Assembly: GCF_001039355.2 (NCBI RefSeq)
Contig: NW_019775403.1
Span: forward strand, 305,252 to 353,352
Source: Lingula anatina
Lineage: Eukaryota > Brachiopoda > Lingulata > Lingulida > Lingulidae
Length of the DNA stretch: 48,101 nt
Direction: 5' to 3'
The stretch's first letter is position 1, and each line of letters opens with the position of its first letter. Shown here in pieces: positions 25,687 to 37,200 of this stretch. The translations under genes were made by a program, and so were the position numbers. The notes under the pieces were generated by a model that did not search any database, had not been told where the DNA came from, and saw only the letters and a program-made list of their open reading frames with translations.

Positions 25687-28238
25687 CTGAAAGAGAAAAG
25701 CACAAAATTAAGTTTCCAATATTGATAAAGTCTAAGTCAATATTACACATATACGNTCTAAGTCAATATTACACAAATACGTAAAAGATACCCCCACTCA
25801 AATAATTCTACAGATGATGGTTGTTCTACTTTTAACCTTTGGCAGACATCATTTATGCAACAAGAATAACACAATAAATCATACCCCTCACATTCAAAAC
25901 AATAGCTAGTTAAAAATGAACACAAATATTTGAACCAACCAAGTTAATATTTCACTCAAGAAATTTGTGTCAAGCTTCATCAACCTGTGCTTTCCATCTC
26001 AAAAGACCATCCATTTTTTTTTTAATATTTACAAGGAACTTTTAATTAGCAAAGCAGTTTAATAGGGCACAAAAGACTTAGGAGAATTAACCCATTAAAG
26101 CCTTCACTTCGACATATTTTAGACAAATTTAAGGACCTCAATTTTTAAATGTTTTTTGAAAATCAGACTGCTTTTTCAATTGAAGAATGAAAAGACTATA
26201 TTTTAGTGAAACAATTTCCCTCCATAGCAATAGTTGTTAACCTTGGTCTTTGCAGCATACGTTCATCCGCCAGACTTGGAATGCTAAGATCAAATTATTT
26301 GTAGAGTTTAAATAGGTAGTGGGACATGACCATTAGTAAATCTTGACCATTAGAAAATCCTTGATAACATGTTACTTTTGCAAAATTGGTTTTTAATAGG
26401 GGAATGGTCTTGAAGCATAAGGCTGTTCTTGACAATTTTCAAACTAGATAAATTTTGGGCTTCTATCAGCAGATATCTCAAAATTGTACTATTTACATGA
26501 TTTTTCCCTCACAATTAACATCTTACTTTTTTATGATTAATCCAAGGACAATTTTTTTATGTTACAGATAAAGAAAGAGCTGTGCAGGGTCTGCCTAAAA
26601 ATAGTAAACCAGCTAACACACCTTAACGCCTCCCCCCCCCCCTAAAAAAAAAAAAATTCACTATCAAGAACTCCTTTTAAGGTCTGTTGCTCAATATAAT
26701 GACCCAATAATGGTAATTGAAACCAGAATAGAAGTTTGTTAAATGTATCAAAAAGATAAAATGACATTTGCTTGTCAGAGTCAATAAATGTTGATCTTGT
26801 GGTGCCAATTTTAGAAATTATATAATAGTGTATAAACAGAAAGAAAGAAATCCAGTACACTACTACAGATGAAAGTATTTGGAGAGGTTTTAAAAATCTG
26901 CCATATAAATAATGCATATTAACAAGCATACTACATGAAACAGTAAGGAAAACATTGCCTTAAAAGAAGGCATGTACTGCATACATATCTATCTTAATGG
27001 GGGAAAATATGCAATGTTGCAACACTTGCAAGCGTTGTGTGGAAAATCTTCATTGGATTTCCTTAGATCACGTCCTGAAAATTCTCCCGCATGTTCACAG
27101 TGATCTTAGTTCTTTCATGATGTGCTTTGGCTTGATCATATGAACCATCTCTTCATTTTACACTCAAGTAAAAGAACCATGATGCTCATGGTAAAAATCT
27201 CTTCCTGTCAATTGCTATCAATAAATTTTTCCAACTCAAGTAAACTGGTTCCTTGGTAAATCATAAAATGTCAATTTTTAAAAATCAAAACACTCAACTT
27301 CATACCATAAAAACTAGCAAATTTTCACTAGATTTCTTCTGCATGTTAAACAGAACATATTACTTTCACTCCACACATAGATTTTTTCTGTGTTCAGTGG
27401 ACAATTCTACCTTCTTGGTAGACATTTTGTTCAGTAAGTCAGCAAGCTTCCTCATTCAAGATTCTCCTCTTTCCATCTCAAATCAACAGACCTCGACTTT
27501 TCTTTTAGCAGATAGTGGTTTTCTATCTAAATGTTAACTATTAACAGAATAAGTTGCCCAAACAATCTTAACTTGGGAGATGATCTTCAAAAGTCAGTCA
27601 GGCATTTTACACGTTCAGAAAGAAAAAGCAATATTCTTTCCGTTTTAATTGAGTAAAATTCCCAGATGATATTAAGATAATATTTTACTTGCAGTGAACT
27701 TCACACAATATTTTATTTTTTAAATACAAAACCTTTCACCCTCATGGAACATGATTTTAGCACCAGGTTACCAAAAGCATAGATAAATATGACTATGTCA
27801 TTCTTATACATAAATGATATCTGCCAGCGTCACGAACATTTCTTTATTTTTTGACAATTCAAAAGTTAGAATTAAAGATATAAGTTATAAACTTACGTGT
27901 TTAAATTATATCCAATATATCTTGATTATTTATATATATATTATGAAAGAAATATCTTAACAGAAATATCAACCACAAAAGTGAAGCTTGGTGTGTGGAA
28001 GGGACAATTTTATATTTCCATATTTCAGCAAAGGACCGCGTTGGTTCAAGGTCAAACGTCTGGGTTGGTTTCTTGCCCACTACTCGACACACTGTTTAAT
28101 TCTGAAACAAAAAGAACATAAACATATAAACTTTTATCTTCTAACTCTATTTCAAACATTAAAAGTTACATCTCAACTGCAAGAAATAGGAAAATAGAAG
28201 TAATTTCTAAAATATACAATATGTCTTCCGTACCATAC
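25687..28238 (-). other. First intron of PNUTS (5' UTR intron)
   Basis: 2.5 kb of AT-rich sequence between the probable 5' UTR exon at about 28.24 kb and the start-codon exon. It includes a C-run followed by an A-run at 26632-26655. No other feature was recognised; short ORFs here have no coding character. Confidence 0.5.
25731..25781. repeat. 25-bp direct duplication flanking a single N
   Basis: The 25-mer at 25731-25755 (TCTAAGTCAATATTACACAT...) is repeated at 25757-25781 with one mismatch, separated by a single N at 25756. This is what an unresolved assembly join with unmerged overlap looks like. It lies in the first PNUTS intron, 45 bp upstream of the exon carrying the start codon. Confidence 0.9.
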
Positions 28239-28300
28239 CTGCTACGCCTAAGTAATGACGTCAGTGTTGGACGCATGCCAAACGAAGCCGTAAATAGAGA
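28239..28300 (-). other. PPP1R10: Probable 5' UTR exon of PNUTS
   Basis: The minus strand reads GGCGTAGCAG then GTATGG, a good donor with its boundary at 28239/28238. It lies in a locally GC-richer, CpG-containing stretch just left of the MRPS18B start. The right limit (transcription start) is a guess. The exon would contain the TGACGTCA palindrome or lie just downstream of it. Confidence 0.4.
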
Positions 28301-28539
28301 GTAGTATTGAGAAGATACATTAAATTTAAAACATTACAAGATCATAAAAGGTGATTATTTTTCTTTCAAAGCTTTTATGCGTCTTAAGAAACTGAAAAAA
28401 TTACTTCAAAGGTTGGTTCATTACATTTTTATTTTGCACCTATTTCTTTTTTTCCTTACGGTTCCCTTACCTCAACCTGTCCACGTGACACAAGATCACG
28501 CATATGTCGCGAGAAAATATGTGAACATTTATAAACAAA
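28240..28539. promoter_or_regulatory. Divergent promoter between PPP1R10 and MRPS18B
   Basis: About 300 bp separate the PNUTS first-exon donor from the MRPS18B ATG. Visible motifs are a perfect CRE palindrome TGACGTCA (28256-28263), CCACGTGAC (28481-28489), and TGTCGCGAGA (28505-28514), one base off the TCTCGCGAGA element typical of CpG-rich housekeeping promoters. No TATA box was seen. Motif function is inferred. Confidence 0.6.
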
Positions 28540-29220
28540 ATGGCAGCGGCTAAACTTACCACGAGCATTTTGTTTTCTCGAAATTTAAACCGACTTGGAA
28601 AGGGAATTTACATGTGCCGAAGTGCATTTATGATGAGAAAAACAGCTGTCAATCAGGTAATCGACAGGTTATTTATGTAATAGATCCTGCGCCTTTTCCT
28701 TTAGTGCAATGCCTTAACTTAAATGAAAATTCTACCTCGGCAGGCATGAACTCCCAAGCCAAAAGTACGTCGGGAAAATTAACAAATCTGACATTTTGCC
28801 TCTTTTACGCACGGTACTTATATACAACAAGCACGAAGTAGCTACATATCCGCACGCTCGGCTGTCACCTAGATTGATCAATTGAACCAAATATAGCACC
28901 TACTAGTACATGAGTTGAGATTTTGTAAACTTTGTGATTCGAATAAAGTAGATGAGTTCCACCTCCTGCTAGAGAGCAAAGCATATGATTCAATACGTGA
29001 TTCCTTCAGAGGTCAGCTGTCAGAGTTCCTACCCCTAGGCGACCTCAGCAATAATGAACTGTTTAATTTTCTTATGGGTGCTCAGGACATAGATATTCTT
29101 AGAATGGTCATGTGTTTTGTAAATGGATGCTTTCAACAAAGAGAACAGGCCCTCTCTTAATACATTGTACTCTTTCCAGTGTATTTATTCAAATTCATTG
29201 CCTTTAGATTATCATTATAC

Positions 29221-29269
<49 letters not shown>

Positions 29270-29566
29270 AAAGAAGAAGAACAGCAACTTTCTTGCCCCG
29301 ACCGGTTTAATTCTTCAGGGGGTTTTGTTTATTTGTTACTAGGTGATGTCATAAAGGCTTAAATGTGACGTCTTTAACAATGAGTGTTTAATTGTTACTT
29401 TTACCAAAAGTATTATTATAACTAAAAATAGTATTTGTGTACCACGAAAACAATAATTATTTGCCTGCTGGAGGAATGGATATATAGAGAGATTAGCGGT
29501 AGCATGCAGACAATGGGACAATTAAGGCAACTCTTCTGTGATGTTTGAGGAATTGCAAATATGCCG

Positions 29567-29620
<54 letters not shown>

Positions 29621-31359
29621 TTTGGCCCCATTCAGAATAGGGGAGTAACTAGTCCGAGGGTCAAATATGGCGAACCACTACAAAGCTTGCCATCTAATTT
29701 GCTAATAGACTCTGAATAGATATCCCTTGGGGAAAATTCAAGTGGGTCGGCCATATTTGAACCACTCAGACTTATAAGACCGCATTCTCAACGAATTGAG
29801 CCAGGCTTTACAATCGTGAGAACTAAAAATGGCGGACGTACATGAAAGAAAAACCGCCTAATCTTTTAATAGTCTCTCCGCCTCTCACACGCCTCCCCAC
29901 ACGTCGTCCCTGCGGAGTACAGTAATTAAATCTGAAAAAGTCTGATCAACATGTCTTTTATTAATTTTATTTCATACACCCTTAGCTCTTTCCAGTTGAA
30001 TTCAATCAAGCAAGTAGATGGGTCAGCACATCACCCATATGGTGCCAAAAGGATAATGCCAGTGAGGAAGACGAATTAGATGATGACACAGAAGAGGTAA
30101 AAGAAGATGGGCGTGTGCATGTTACATTTGCAGAGGCAAAAGCACCTGTAGAGGAAAGTATCGCATACATGCAGAGTGAAGGTGTGTGGTTTTCATTTTG
30201 CAGTTTTCATTGTAATTGAAATGGTTGCATTGTACAGTTTTTAGGAATTTAGCCCTTTTGTCTGGTTTACTTCAAATATTGCTGCAATTTTTGTGTAATA
30301 ATTTTTTTAATTCTCCATCATAAAATTACAGTCTTAGATGCAAGTGTATTATTTTCAAAAACAAGCTGTGACTTGTTAGACTGATTATTTTTTATCTTTA
30401 CAGTATTTAAAGAAAGATATGGAGATTACCCTGTGTATTTCTACTATAGGCGTAACCATAAGGGCAATACACCACCACGAGTTACAAGACGAACTTGCAT
30501 TGTAAGAAGATGTATAAACATTTTTGAAAAAAAAAAGGTTACTTTTTTAATGGAAAGTAGTGGGATTATTATGATCTACACCAGCTATTGCCATTGTTTA
30601 AAATGGCACCCAGGCTAGTGAAATATGGATCTTACAGGCTTAAATTTTTTTTTTTTTTTTTTTTTTTTTTTGCCGGTGAATTAGTTCCACTGTATATGCT
30701 AGTTTTTTTGGATACCCTATCATTCCGATACTTGACTACACAGTAAATAATTTCTAAAATGCAGTTTAATATGATTGTATTGATTTTGACTGATTTCAGA
30801 AGGGCAACTTTGTAACAGCGGGCAATCCCTGTCCCATCTGCAGAGACAGGTTTCTTACTGTAGACTATAGAGTAAGTTATCAATGTTCTCCTAAAGATTT
30901 ATTCTTTTTGGTTAGTGGGATTCCTGTTATTTGTTTCTTAATCTTTTAGTTTTGTCTTAAAACCAAGGAAATTAAAAGAATTTATCTCACTGCAGATAGT
31001 CAATTTTACGTGTGAAAATTACAGAATGAAACTACTAGTGGCAATTGCTTTTATGTTCTTCTTCAGTTCCTTTTACGCGTGAAAATTATAGAATGAAACT
31101 ACTAGTAGCAATCATTTTTGTTTTTCTTCAGTTCCTTTTACGCTGGCTGTTGTCATGGCACCAACAAAGATTTTCCACTAATCTTTTTCACAAACTATTC
31201 ATTGACAAATTGTGCTGTTGTAAGTCGTGACTGACATTATAATCATTTCATACAAAGTCTATGAAAAAGGATTTTTCTTTTACAGAATCTTGATCTTCTG
31301 AAACAGTTTGTGTCAGAAGAAACAGGGGAGGTGCTGAAAGTTCACCAGACAGGTATAAA

Positions 31360-31404
<45 letters not shown>

Positions 31405-33094
31405 CTTCAGTAAAATTACCAAAAATAGTTTGATGCGAGGTTATGTTATCATTTGTATATGGTTATGTTGGACTTTAATTTCCTCAACTCACATGAGATT
31501 ACAGAGAGAGAATTTTTTGTCTGAACATGTCTAAAATAAGAACTTTCTGATAACAAAATATCACTTCAATTTTTAAATGCTAGAGTACTAAAGAAAGTGA
31601 TTCTTCTATAAAAATCCATTGAAAGTCAAATTTTTTGCCACAGAACCTGGCAAATGCCATCATATAGTTTTGAATTATATAAATATAAAAAGAAAAACCA
31701 AAGGGCATTGTTTCCAATTTTCTAAAAAATTATATGTAAATGGATATTTTCTGAATCAAGAATTTCAACCAAAATGACCTTTTCTTTATTTTAATTAATT
31801 TTTTTCTGAAGGAAATTTATGGCACATTATTGTAACTCCAAAATTATAACATTTAGTCCCTTATATCTCCAACACTGGCAGAGATAGGTCTATAGTTACT
31901 GTTGAACTTGAATAGGAAGTCATATACTGGCAATCTTAATGTGACCTTGAAATTGACCTTTGACCTACTTTTCATCATGAATTTGAATTTTGCAAATTTT
32001 GGTTCCCTTTTATCTCCAAAACTGGCAGAGATAGGTCCATAGTTACTATTGAACTTGAATAGGAAGTCATACACTGGTAATCTTACTCTGACCTTGAAAT
32101 TGACCTTTGACCTACTTTACACCATAAACTAAACTTTGCACCTTTTTTAATGCTAACACTTTCAAAACTGGCAAAGATACGCCCATAGTTACTATTGAAT
32201 TTGAATAGAAAGTCATAAGAGGCAATTTACTGTGACCTTAAAATTGACCTTTGACCTACTTTCCACCATGAACTGAACTTTGCAAATTTTGGTTCCCTTT
32301 TATCTCCAAAACTTGCAGAGATAGGTCCATAGTTACTATTGAACTTGAATAGGAAGTCATACACTGGAAATTTACTGTGACCTTGAAATTGACCTTTGAC
32401 CTACCTTACGATGAACTGAACTTTGATTGTACCATTTTTAGTTATATATATATTTTTTTTGCATATTTTGAGAATTCTTGTTGATTGCATTTTTTACAGC
32501 TTGTCAAGCACAAGACTGGTGGGGGGTCTATACGAATGTGCTTACTCCAGCTAGTGGTACAATATTCGGAGGCGGTATCGCCTCTCTGATCCTCTGGTTA
32601 ATAAGTAACTTTGTTCATTACAGGCGTTTGCCGCAAACAACAAAAGAAACTCATATTTGCAGTAGAGAAGGCAAGAGATTTAGGTAAATCTGCTGTTGTG
32701 TCTGTCACATTTACTTTCATATCTACCTAATAAGATATAGCAAGTGAAATGTATGCACGCAATTTTAAACAGTTCATGTGGTGTGTGTGTGTGTGTGTGT
32801 GCATGCGTGCATGCATGTGTGTGTGGAGAGAGAGGTAGTCTTGTCAAGAAGGAAGTGCAGTCTTTTTGGAGGATAAGGCATGGAACAAATTAAACTTTTT
32901 TAATTCCAGGATTCATGCGAGCCCCATTCCATGACCGCTATTATAATTACAAGGAATACTATCCACATCTGACTGAGAAAGATGTAGTACTGAAGACTCA
33001 GCCAAAGCCTCCACGTCCACGCGATAGACGTTTTCTGACATATATGGACATGCTGACCAAGAAATATTTGAGAGAGAAATTAAAGTACCAGTAG
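28540..33094 (+). CDS. MRPS18B: Mitochondrial small ribosomal subunit protein mS40 (S18B)
   Basis: Exons: 28540-28656, 29986-30181, 30404-30501, 30800-30871, 31286-31352, 32624-32683, 32910-33094. All phases agree, giving 264 residues, close to the human protein (258). Residues 1-39 contain seven Lys/Arg and no Asp/Glu, a typical mitochondrial presequence. An acidic linker follows ([12 protein letters not shown]), then the S18-family core: [26 protein letters not shown] (Cys148/Cys151), and the [10 protein letters not shown] helix that binds rRNA. A C-terminal extension specific to the mitochondrial B paralogue ([11 protein letters not shown]) ends at TAG. The start has good Kozak context (AAAATGG). 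The protein works in the mitoribosomal small subunit. Sharing a promoter with PNUTS suggests co-expression as housekeeping genes. Intron 1 holds LINE and MITE-like remnants and intron 5 a tandem repeat. Confidence 0.95.
28897..29226 (+). mobile_element. 3'-terminal remnant of a non-LTR retrotransposon (LINE ORF2 tail)
   Basis: An open frame after a TAG at 28894-28896 begins [19 protein letters not shown] and continues [18 protein letters not shown], ending at TAA 29158-29160. The Cys-x2-Cys followed by D-E-F-H and an aromatic/Asp motif is the usual C-terminal tail of LINE reverse-transcriptase polyproteins. It is truncated at the 5' end and sits in intron 1 of MRPS18B in sense orientation. 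A short 3' region then runs into a TA repeat, a common LINE tail. No reverse-transcriptase domain is present here, so the copy is dead. Confidence 0.65.
29227..29266. repeat. (TA)n microsatellite
   Basis: About 20 uninterrupted TA units, immediately after the LINE-like 3' end. Confidence 0.95.
29569..29619. repeat. (TA)n microsatellite
   Basis: About 25 TA units, 300 bp beyond the first TA tract and just left of an inverted-repeat element. Confidence 0.95.
29651..29773. mobile_element. Short inverted-repeat (MITE-like) element
   Basis: The left arm 29651-29679 (AGTCCGAGGGTCAAATATGG...) and right arm 29742-29773 are imperfect reverse complements of each other over about 30 bp. Both share the core GTYCAAATATGGC. 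About 60 bp separates the arms. The layout suggests a non-autonomous DNA element or foldback repeat inside MRPS18B intron 1. No target-site duplication was established, so the class is uncertain. Confidence 0.5.
30645..30671. repeat. Poly(T) tract, 27 bases
   Basis: A homopolymer of about 27 T in MRPS18B intron 3. It could be the reversed poly(A) tail of an old retro-insertion or simple slippage. Confidence 0.9.
31012..31143. repeat. 66-bp tandem duplication in MRPS18B intron 4
   Basis: Two adjacent copies (about 31012-31078 and 31079-31143) share GTGAAAATTA, AGAATGAAACTACTAGT and CTTCAGTTCCTTTTACGC blocks with a few substitutions and a small gap. Each copy carries a CTTCAG acceptor-like motif. 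Confidence 0.85.
31359..31403. repeat. (TTA)n microsatellite
   Basis: About 15 ATT/TTA units beginning seven bases after the donor of MRPS18B exon 5. Confidence 0.95.
31855..32410. repeat. ~145-bp tandem repeat, about 3.8 copies, with nuclear-receptor motifs
   Basis: Located in MRPS18B intron 5. Each unit contains ATCTCCAAAACTGGCAGAG, then ATAGTTACTATTGAACTTGA, GAAGTCATA and finally TGACCTTTGACCT. The last motif is a perfect DR1 element, at 31954-31966, 32101-32113, 32245-32257 and 32390-32402. Spacing is 144-147 bp. Copies differ by scattered substitutions, so the array is not freshly made. Confidence 0.9.
32777..32835. repeat. (GT)n with GCATGC interruptions
   Basis: About 24 bp of GT repeat, then alternating GCATGCGTGCATGCATG and a short GT/GA tail. 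It lies in the 226-bp intron before the last MRPS18B exon. Confidence 0.9.
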
Positions 33095-33631
33095 CACATG
33101 AGAGATGTTGTTTCATTCTGTGACTGAATATTAGTATTTCTTCTAGTAGAACTCGAAAGGTATTCCCCAACATTTGGTCTTGGCAATGGATTGTGGTACC
33201 TGTCAACTTTAACCTTGTACAAGAATATGAGCACATTGAAGTATCAGTTGGTGACTTTTTTTCATAACAAAATATATGTATTTAACCAATTTCAAGTCTT
33301 TCTGCAGATGTTGTTCACAGGGTGATCAAAAAAACTTTTCATTTTTATTTTATTATTTTTTTCATTGCTTTACTTTAAATATTTTAAGTCAGCTTGTATG
33401 TTGTAGTCATGCTGTGTCGTAAAACAGTATGTTAACTCGGAATTATACTACTAGATCAAGACAAACCCAGATGTTTATGTCTGAATAACTCGGATTAGTG
33501 CCAAACATCTAAAAATGCATAGAAACTGAACGTTATTTTCCAGGAATCCTAGACAATAGGACTTTCTACATGCCTGACATTAAAAATAGCTCCTTGAAAT
33601 TGGGAATCTAGTGGTGTAGATCAAAAAAAGA

Positions 33632-33675
33632 AATAAAACTATGGGTTAAGTTCTTTACTCATTAGAATCTTTATT
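33632..33675. terminator. Facing poly(A) signals of convergent genes D and E
   Basis: AATAAA at 33632-33637 (plus, MRPS18B, about 540 bp after its stop) faces TTTATT at 33670-33675 (minus-strand AATAAA for gene E, about 540 bp after its stop). The gap between them is 32 bp. Confidence 0.55.
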
Positions 33676-34216
33676 TATAATATATGACCACTAATAACCC
33701 TGTATATATTGGGTGTGACAACAATACAATTGCTGTTACTGCCATCTGGTGGGATGATGAAATGGTTGTAACTTGATTTATGGACAAGTACATACAACAA
33801 ATATAATATCAAGATGCACTGTTATTTTGAAATTGCAGGCAATGTTGATATAAAAATGTACTATAATGAAAAACATGTAATATCTAAACATAATAAAATA
33901 TACTGACATACAAAAGTTGATGCTGACTATGCATTAGGGATAAATGCAGTAAAAATACACAGATTGTCATCAAATTTTGAGCAAATACAAAGCACTTAAC
34001 CAGGATTACACTAGTCCAGTACATCTGTCTGTTAATGGTGTACTACATATATTTTGATTAAGAACTGTAGGCAATGAAGGTTCTACCACATTTCATGAGG
34101 ACTAAATAATAACCACTGCGAATACAAAATGTGTTAAACATATGGGCTGTATCAGTATGTCTTTGCCTTCCCTATACTTTGTTATCTTTATGAGTTTACT
34201 ATAGAGTTTACACATA
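33676..34216 (-). other. 3' UTR of gene E
   Basis: AT-rich sequence after the gene E stop codon up to its probable poly(A) signal. No coding potential seen. Confidence 0.5.
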
Positions 34217-37200
34217 CTATGATAACTTCGATAATTCATCCATCAGTTCATCTTTAAATTCTTCACCATCATCTCCATACTGATTGATATCAAGCTCAGC
34301 CAACCTTTCCATGAGATTCTCATCAATGCCAGTTTCAAACTCCTCACCACTGTTTCTTTCCTCTTTTGCTGTGGGGTTGATCTCACCCCCTGGAATGTCC
34401 ACAGTTTGGAAGGTAGTGGTGTGATTGGCTCCAGTGGTTCCAGCTGGTGATGACTCCTGTTCTTCAGGCTGTGGTGACATGTGTGGCACTACTGGTGGTT
34501 CTGGATCTGATGTCTGTGACTTGGAAGGAAGTGGAGATGACTTGGCTATTGTATCATTTTTCTCCTCTGCAGGTGGTGCCATCTCACCATCTTTCTCTCC
34601 TGGTGCTGTGGGCGGTGGTGAAGGTATGGGCGTAGTCTCACGATCGTACGTAAAATGACTAGGTGGCATAGCTGAGATTGTCATTTCATCATCAGACATT
34701 TCTTCAGGAAGTGGAGTCATGGAAAGAGCATCCTTTCCTGAACTTCCTGACATGTTCCTCATAATGGTGGTTTTTGGTGATACTGATCCACGATCAACAG
34801 CTTCAGGAGACGGTGGGGGTGGAGCGGGAGAGTCCTCCATCATTTTATCTTTGTCAACCAAATGTTCTGGCGGCTTCATCATTGAAGACAAACTTGACTT
34901 CTCCGATTTGCTGTCAATATTCACATATCGTGAATCTGTGTTTGCACTGGATGAAGGCTTTGAGCTGGAAGGTGGTGGGGGTGGCGTAGGGGATCCCTCA
35001 TAGTCCTCCTCATTAACCTGAGGCCAAGGTTCAGGGGATGGTGGAGGTGACTGACCCTCACTATAATCTGGAGTACCAGTCCTGTGCACACTGGAGATAT
35101 CAGTCTGTATAGATCTAGCACCTGTCACCATTAACGTGTTCAGGGAACTCTCCCCATAGTCCATAGGCAGGTGTGGGATTGTGATGGAAATAGGAGACTT
35201 ATTTCCCCATTGTCCACCAGGCCTTCTAGATGAAGTCACTGTAGATTGTGTCTTGGCTGATCCCTCGCGGGAGGCACTTGGCACCTCTGGTGCAAATCTC
35301 ACACTGCGTTTGCTCATGCGCCCTGCTTTTAGTGAGGCACTGCCTGGAGGAATGGGACTCTCTTTGCCCTGTTCTGGGGGCTCTGGTTCATTTGATTTTC
35401 CTGTGGAATAAACAAAAAACCAAATTAACAAAGTCTGTGTATGGCAGCTGATCATAGTGCAGGTAATTGTTTTAGAGATAAGTATGAACCCCTTAAGTCA
35501 TTTTGGGGTGGGGGGGGCACCTGCACTTTTCTCTGTTTAGAAAATAAAACATTTATCAAATGAGCCTTAGAAACCTTTATCAAATTAATAAATGACATCA
35601 CTGAAAATCCCTACAGCTCTTAAGATCTTGGCTGTGAGAAAGAATGTACAGTTGTATGAAATTTTTGTATGAAAAAGATTTACACCTAAATTATTCTGTT
35701 CTCCACAAATATGGCTTGGGAACAACAAAACTTGTGTACTGTGAAAAAAAATGGAGTCTTCTAAACCTACCAGCTCTTTGTCTCTCTGCAGATGCAGTGG
35801 CCTTGTCTTGAGCTGCACCCCACTCTGGTTCCTCTGATGATGTCGTGGTGTCTGGTGGGGTCCCACTCACTTGGGCACGAAGTGTCATGCGCGTGGTTGG
35901 GGGTGTCTTAGGGTAAGGAGCCGACTGAGGAACCAAACTATTGTAACATGACAGAAGTTCTTGTTGCTGGGGAAAGAAAACATAATTTTGAAATATACAT
36001 ATTTTTAATGTTTGTAAACACATGCAATGTACAGTAGATGGATAAATTTAATGCCAGCATAAATATAACTTTTTAAATGTCAGCTTTATGTCAGAGACTG
36101 AATTTTCATACTATGAGGCATTTTCCACATACCAGTTGCATGGCTGTTGGAGTAACAGACTCCTCACGACTAGAGCTGCCCTCTGCCTCCAGGGAGCTGT
36201 CCATGACAGAGTCTACACTGGGCATGGTGACGTGGATGGTGCTGCCCTCTGATGGTGGTGCTCTGGACTCTGCAACACTACTGCTCTCTGAGGGAGGTGG
36301 AGTGGGCAGAGGACCTAGATATAACATGTACACAGAAAGCTGTATAAAAATTAATTTTAAAAGCATTGAACAAGTATAATTAATTGTCAAAAAATAGTTT
36401 ATCTGTGAAAACCCCATTTCAGTCTTGCCTGCAATATATACTATATGTTTTTGTTGTTATTCTTACCAAGTGTGAAGTCAAAGTTTTGCCTGCTGTACAT
36501 GAAGGGCTTTATGGTTCCCTTAGGAAGCTCTGGTAGACCCAGGGAGATTGATGGAAGCTTAGTTTTGTGGGTGCGGGTACTCTTAGACCCTAAAAAAAGA
36601 AAACAGTTATTTGGTTACTGATCATACTGACTATGGTTGTAAGAATCCTGATGAAAAAAGACACTATATTTGTACAAATAATACTGAGAAACAAAAAAAA
36701 AAATGGTAGAAATTTGATGTAGAAGAAATAAAAGTAAAGAAAGGCAAAAAAACTACAGATTTGAAAGAAAATTTAGGTGGTAATATATTAAAACATATTC
36801 TATGTTCAAAAAACCTTTATTCTTTTCATTGGTTCTGCAGAGAAATATTCCTACCTGTTGCAGAAGGCAAGGGCTTTCTGATATATTTTGGCGACTCGGC
36901 TCTGGCAGACGGAATCTCGCGGACTGACCCAAAATCAGACATTCTAGCAATACGGTCTTCATCAGCCTCACTCTCTGGGTTGTTGACAGAGCTCATCTTC
37001 TCCAGAACTGCATAGTCATCCAGTAGGTAGACCTGAGGAGAGAAATTTGGGCAGAAATTTGAATTTAATTCCTTTTTGTCATCTGGTTTCTTTTCGACAT
37101 AATTTTTAAAAACAGTTTACAGCAGTTTTTCCACAGATTTCATCCATGTGCAAGGCATAGTTTGGATTTTATTATAGAAAGAGGGTAACTATATTTTAGG

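Noticed and set aside
26642-27537. Open frames of about 95 codons in the first PNUTS intron (both strands)
   Set aside because: AT-rich, Phe/Ile/Ser-rich translations without conserved motifs or convincing splice borders; expected by chance at this base composition.
31855-32410. CRISPR array
   Set aside because: The repeats are ~145 bp, contiguous and divergent, with no unique spacers, in an intron of a eukaryotic gene.
34425-35451. Several plus-strand open frames of 60-94 codons antisense to the last exon of gene E
   Set aside because: They mirror the codon bias of the 394-codon minus-strand exon, lack splice or start support, and have no protein-like features of their own.
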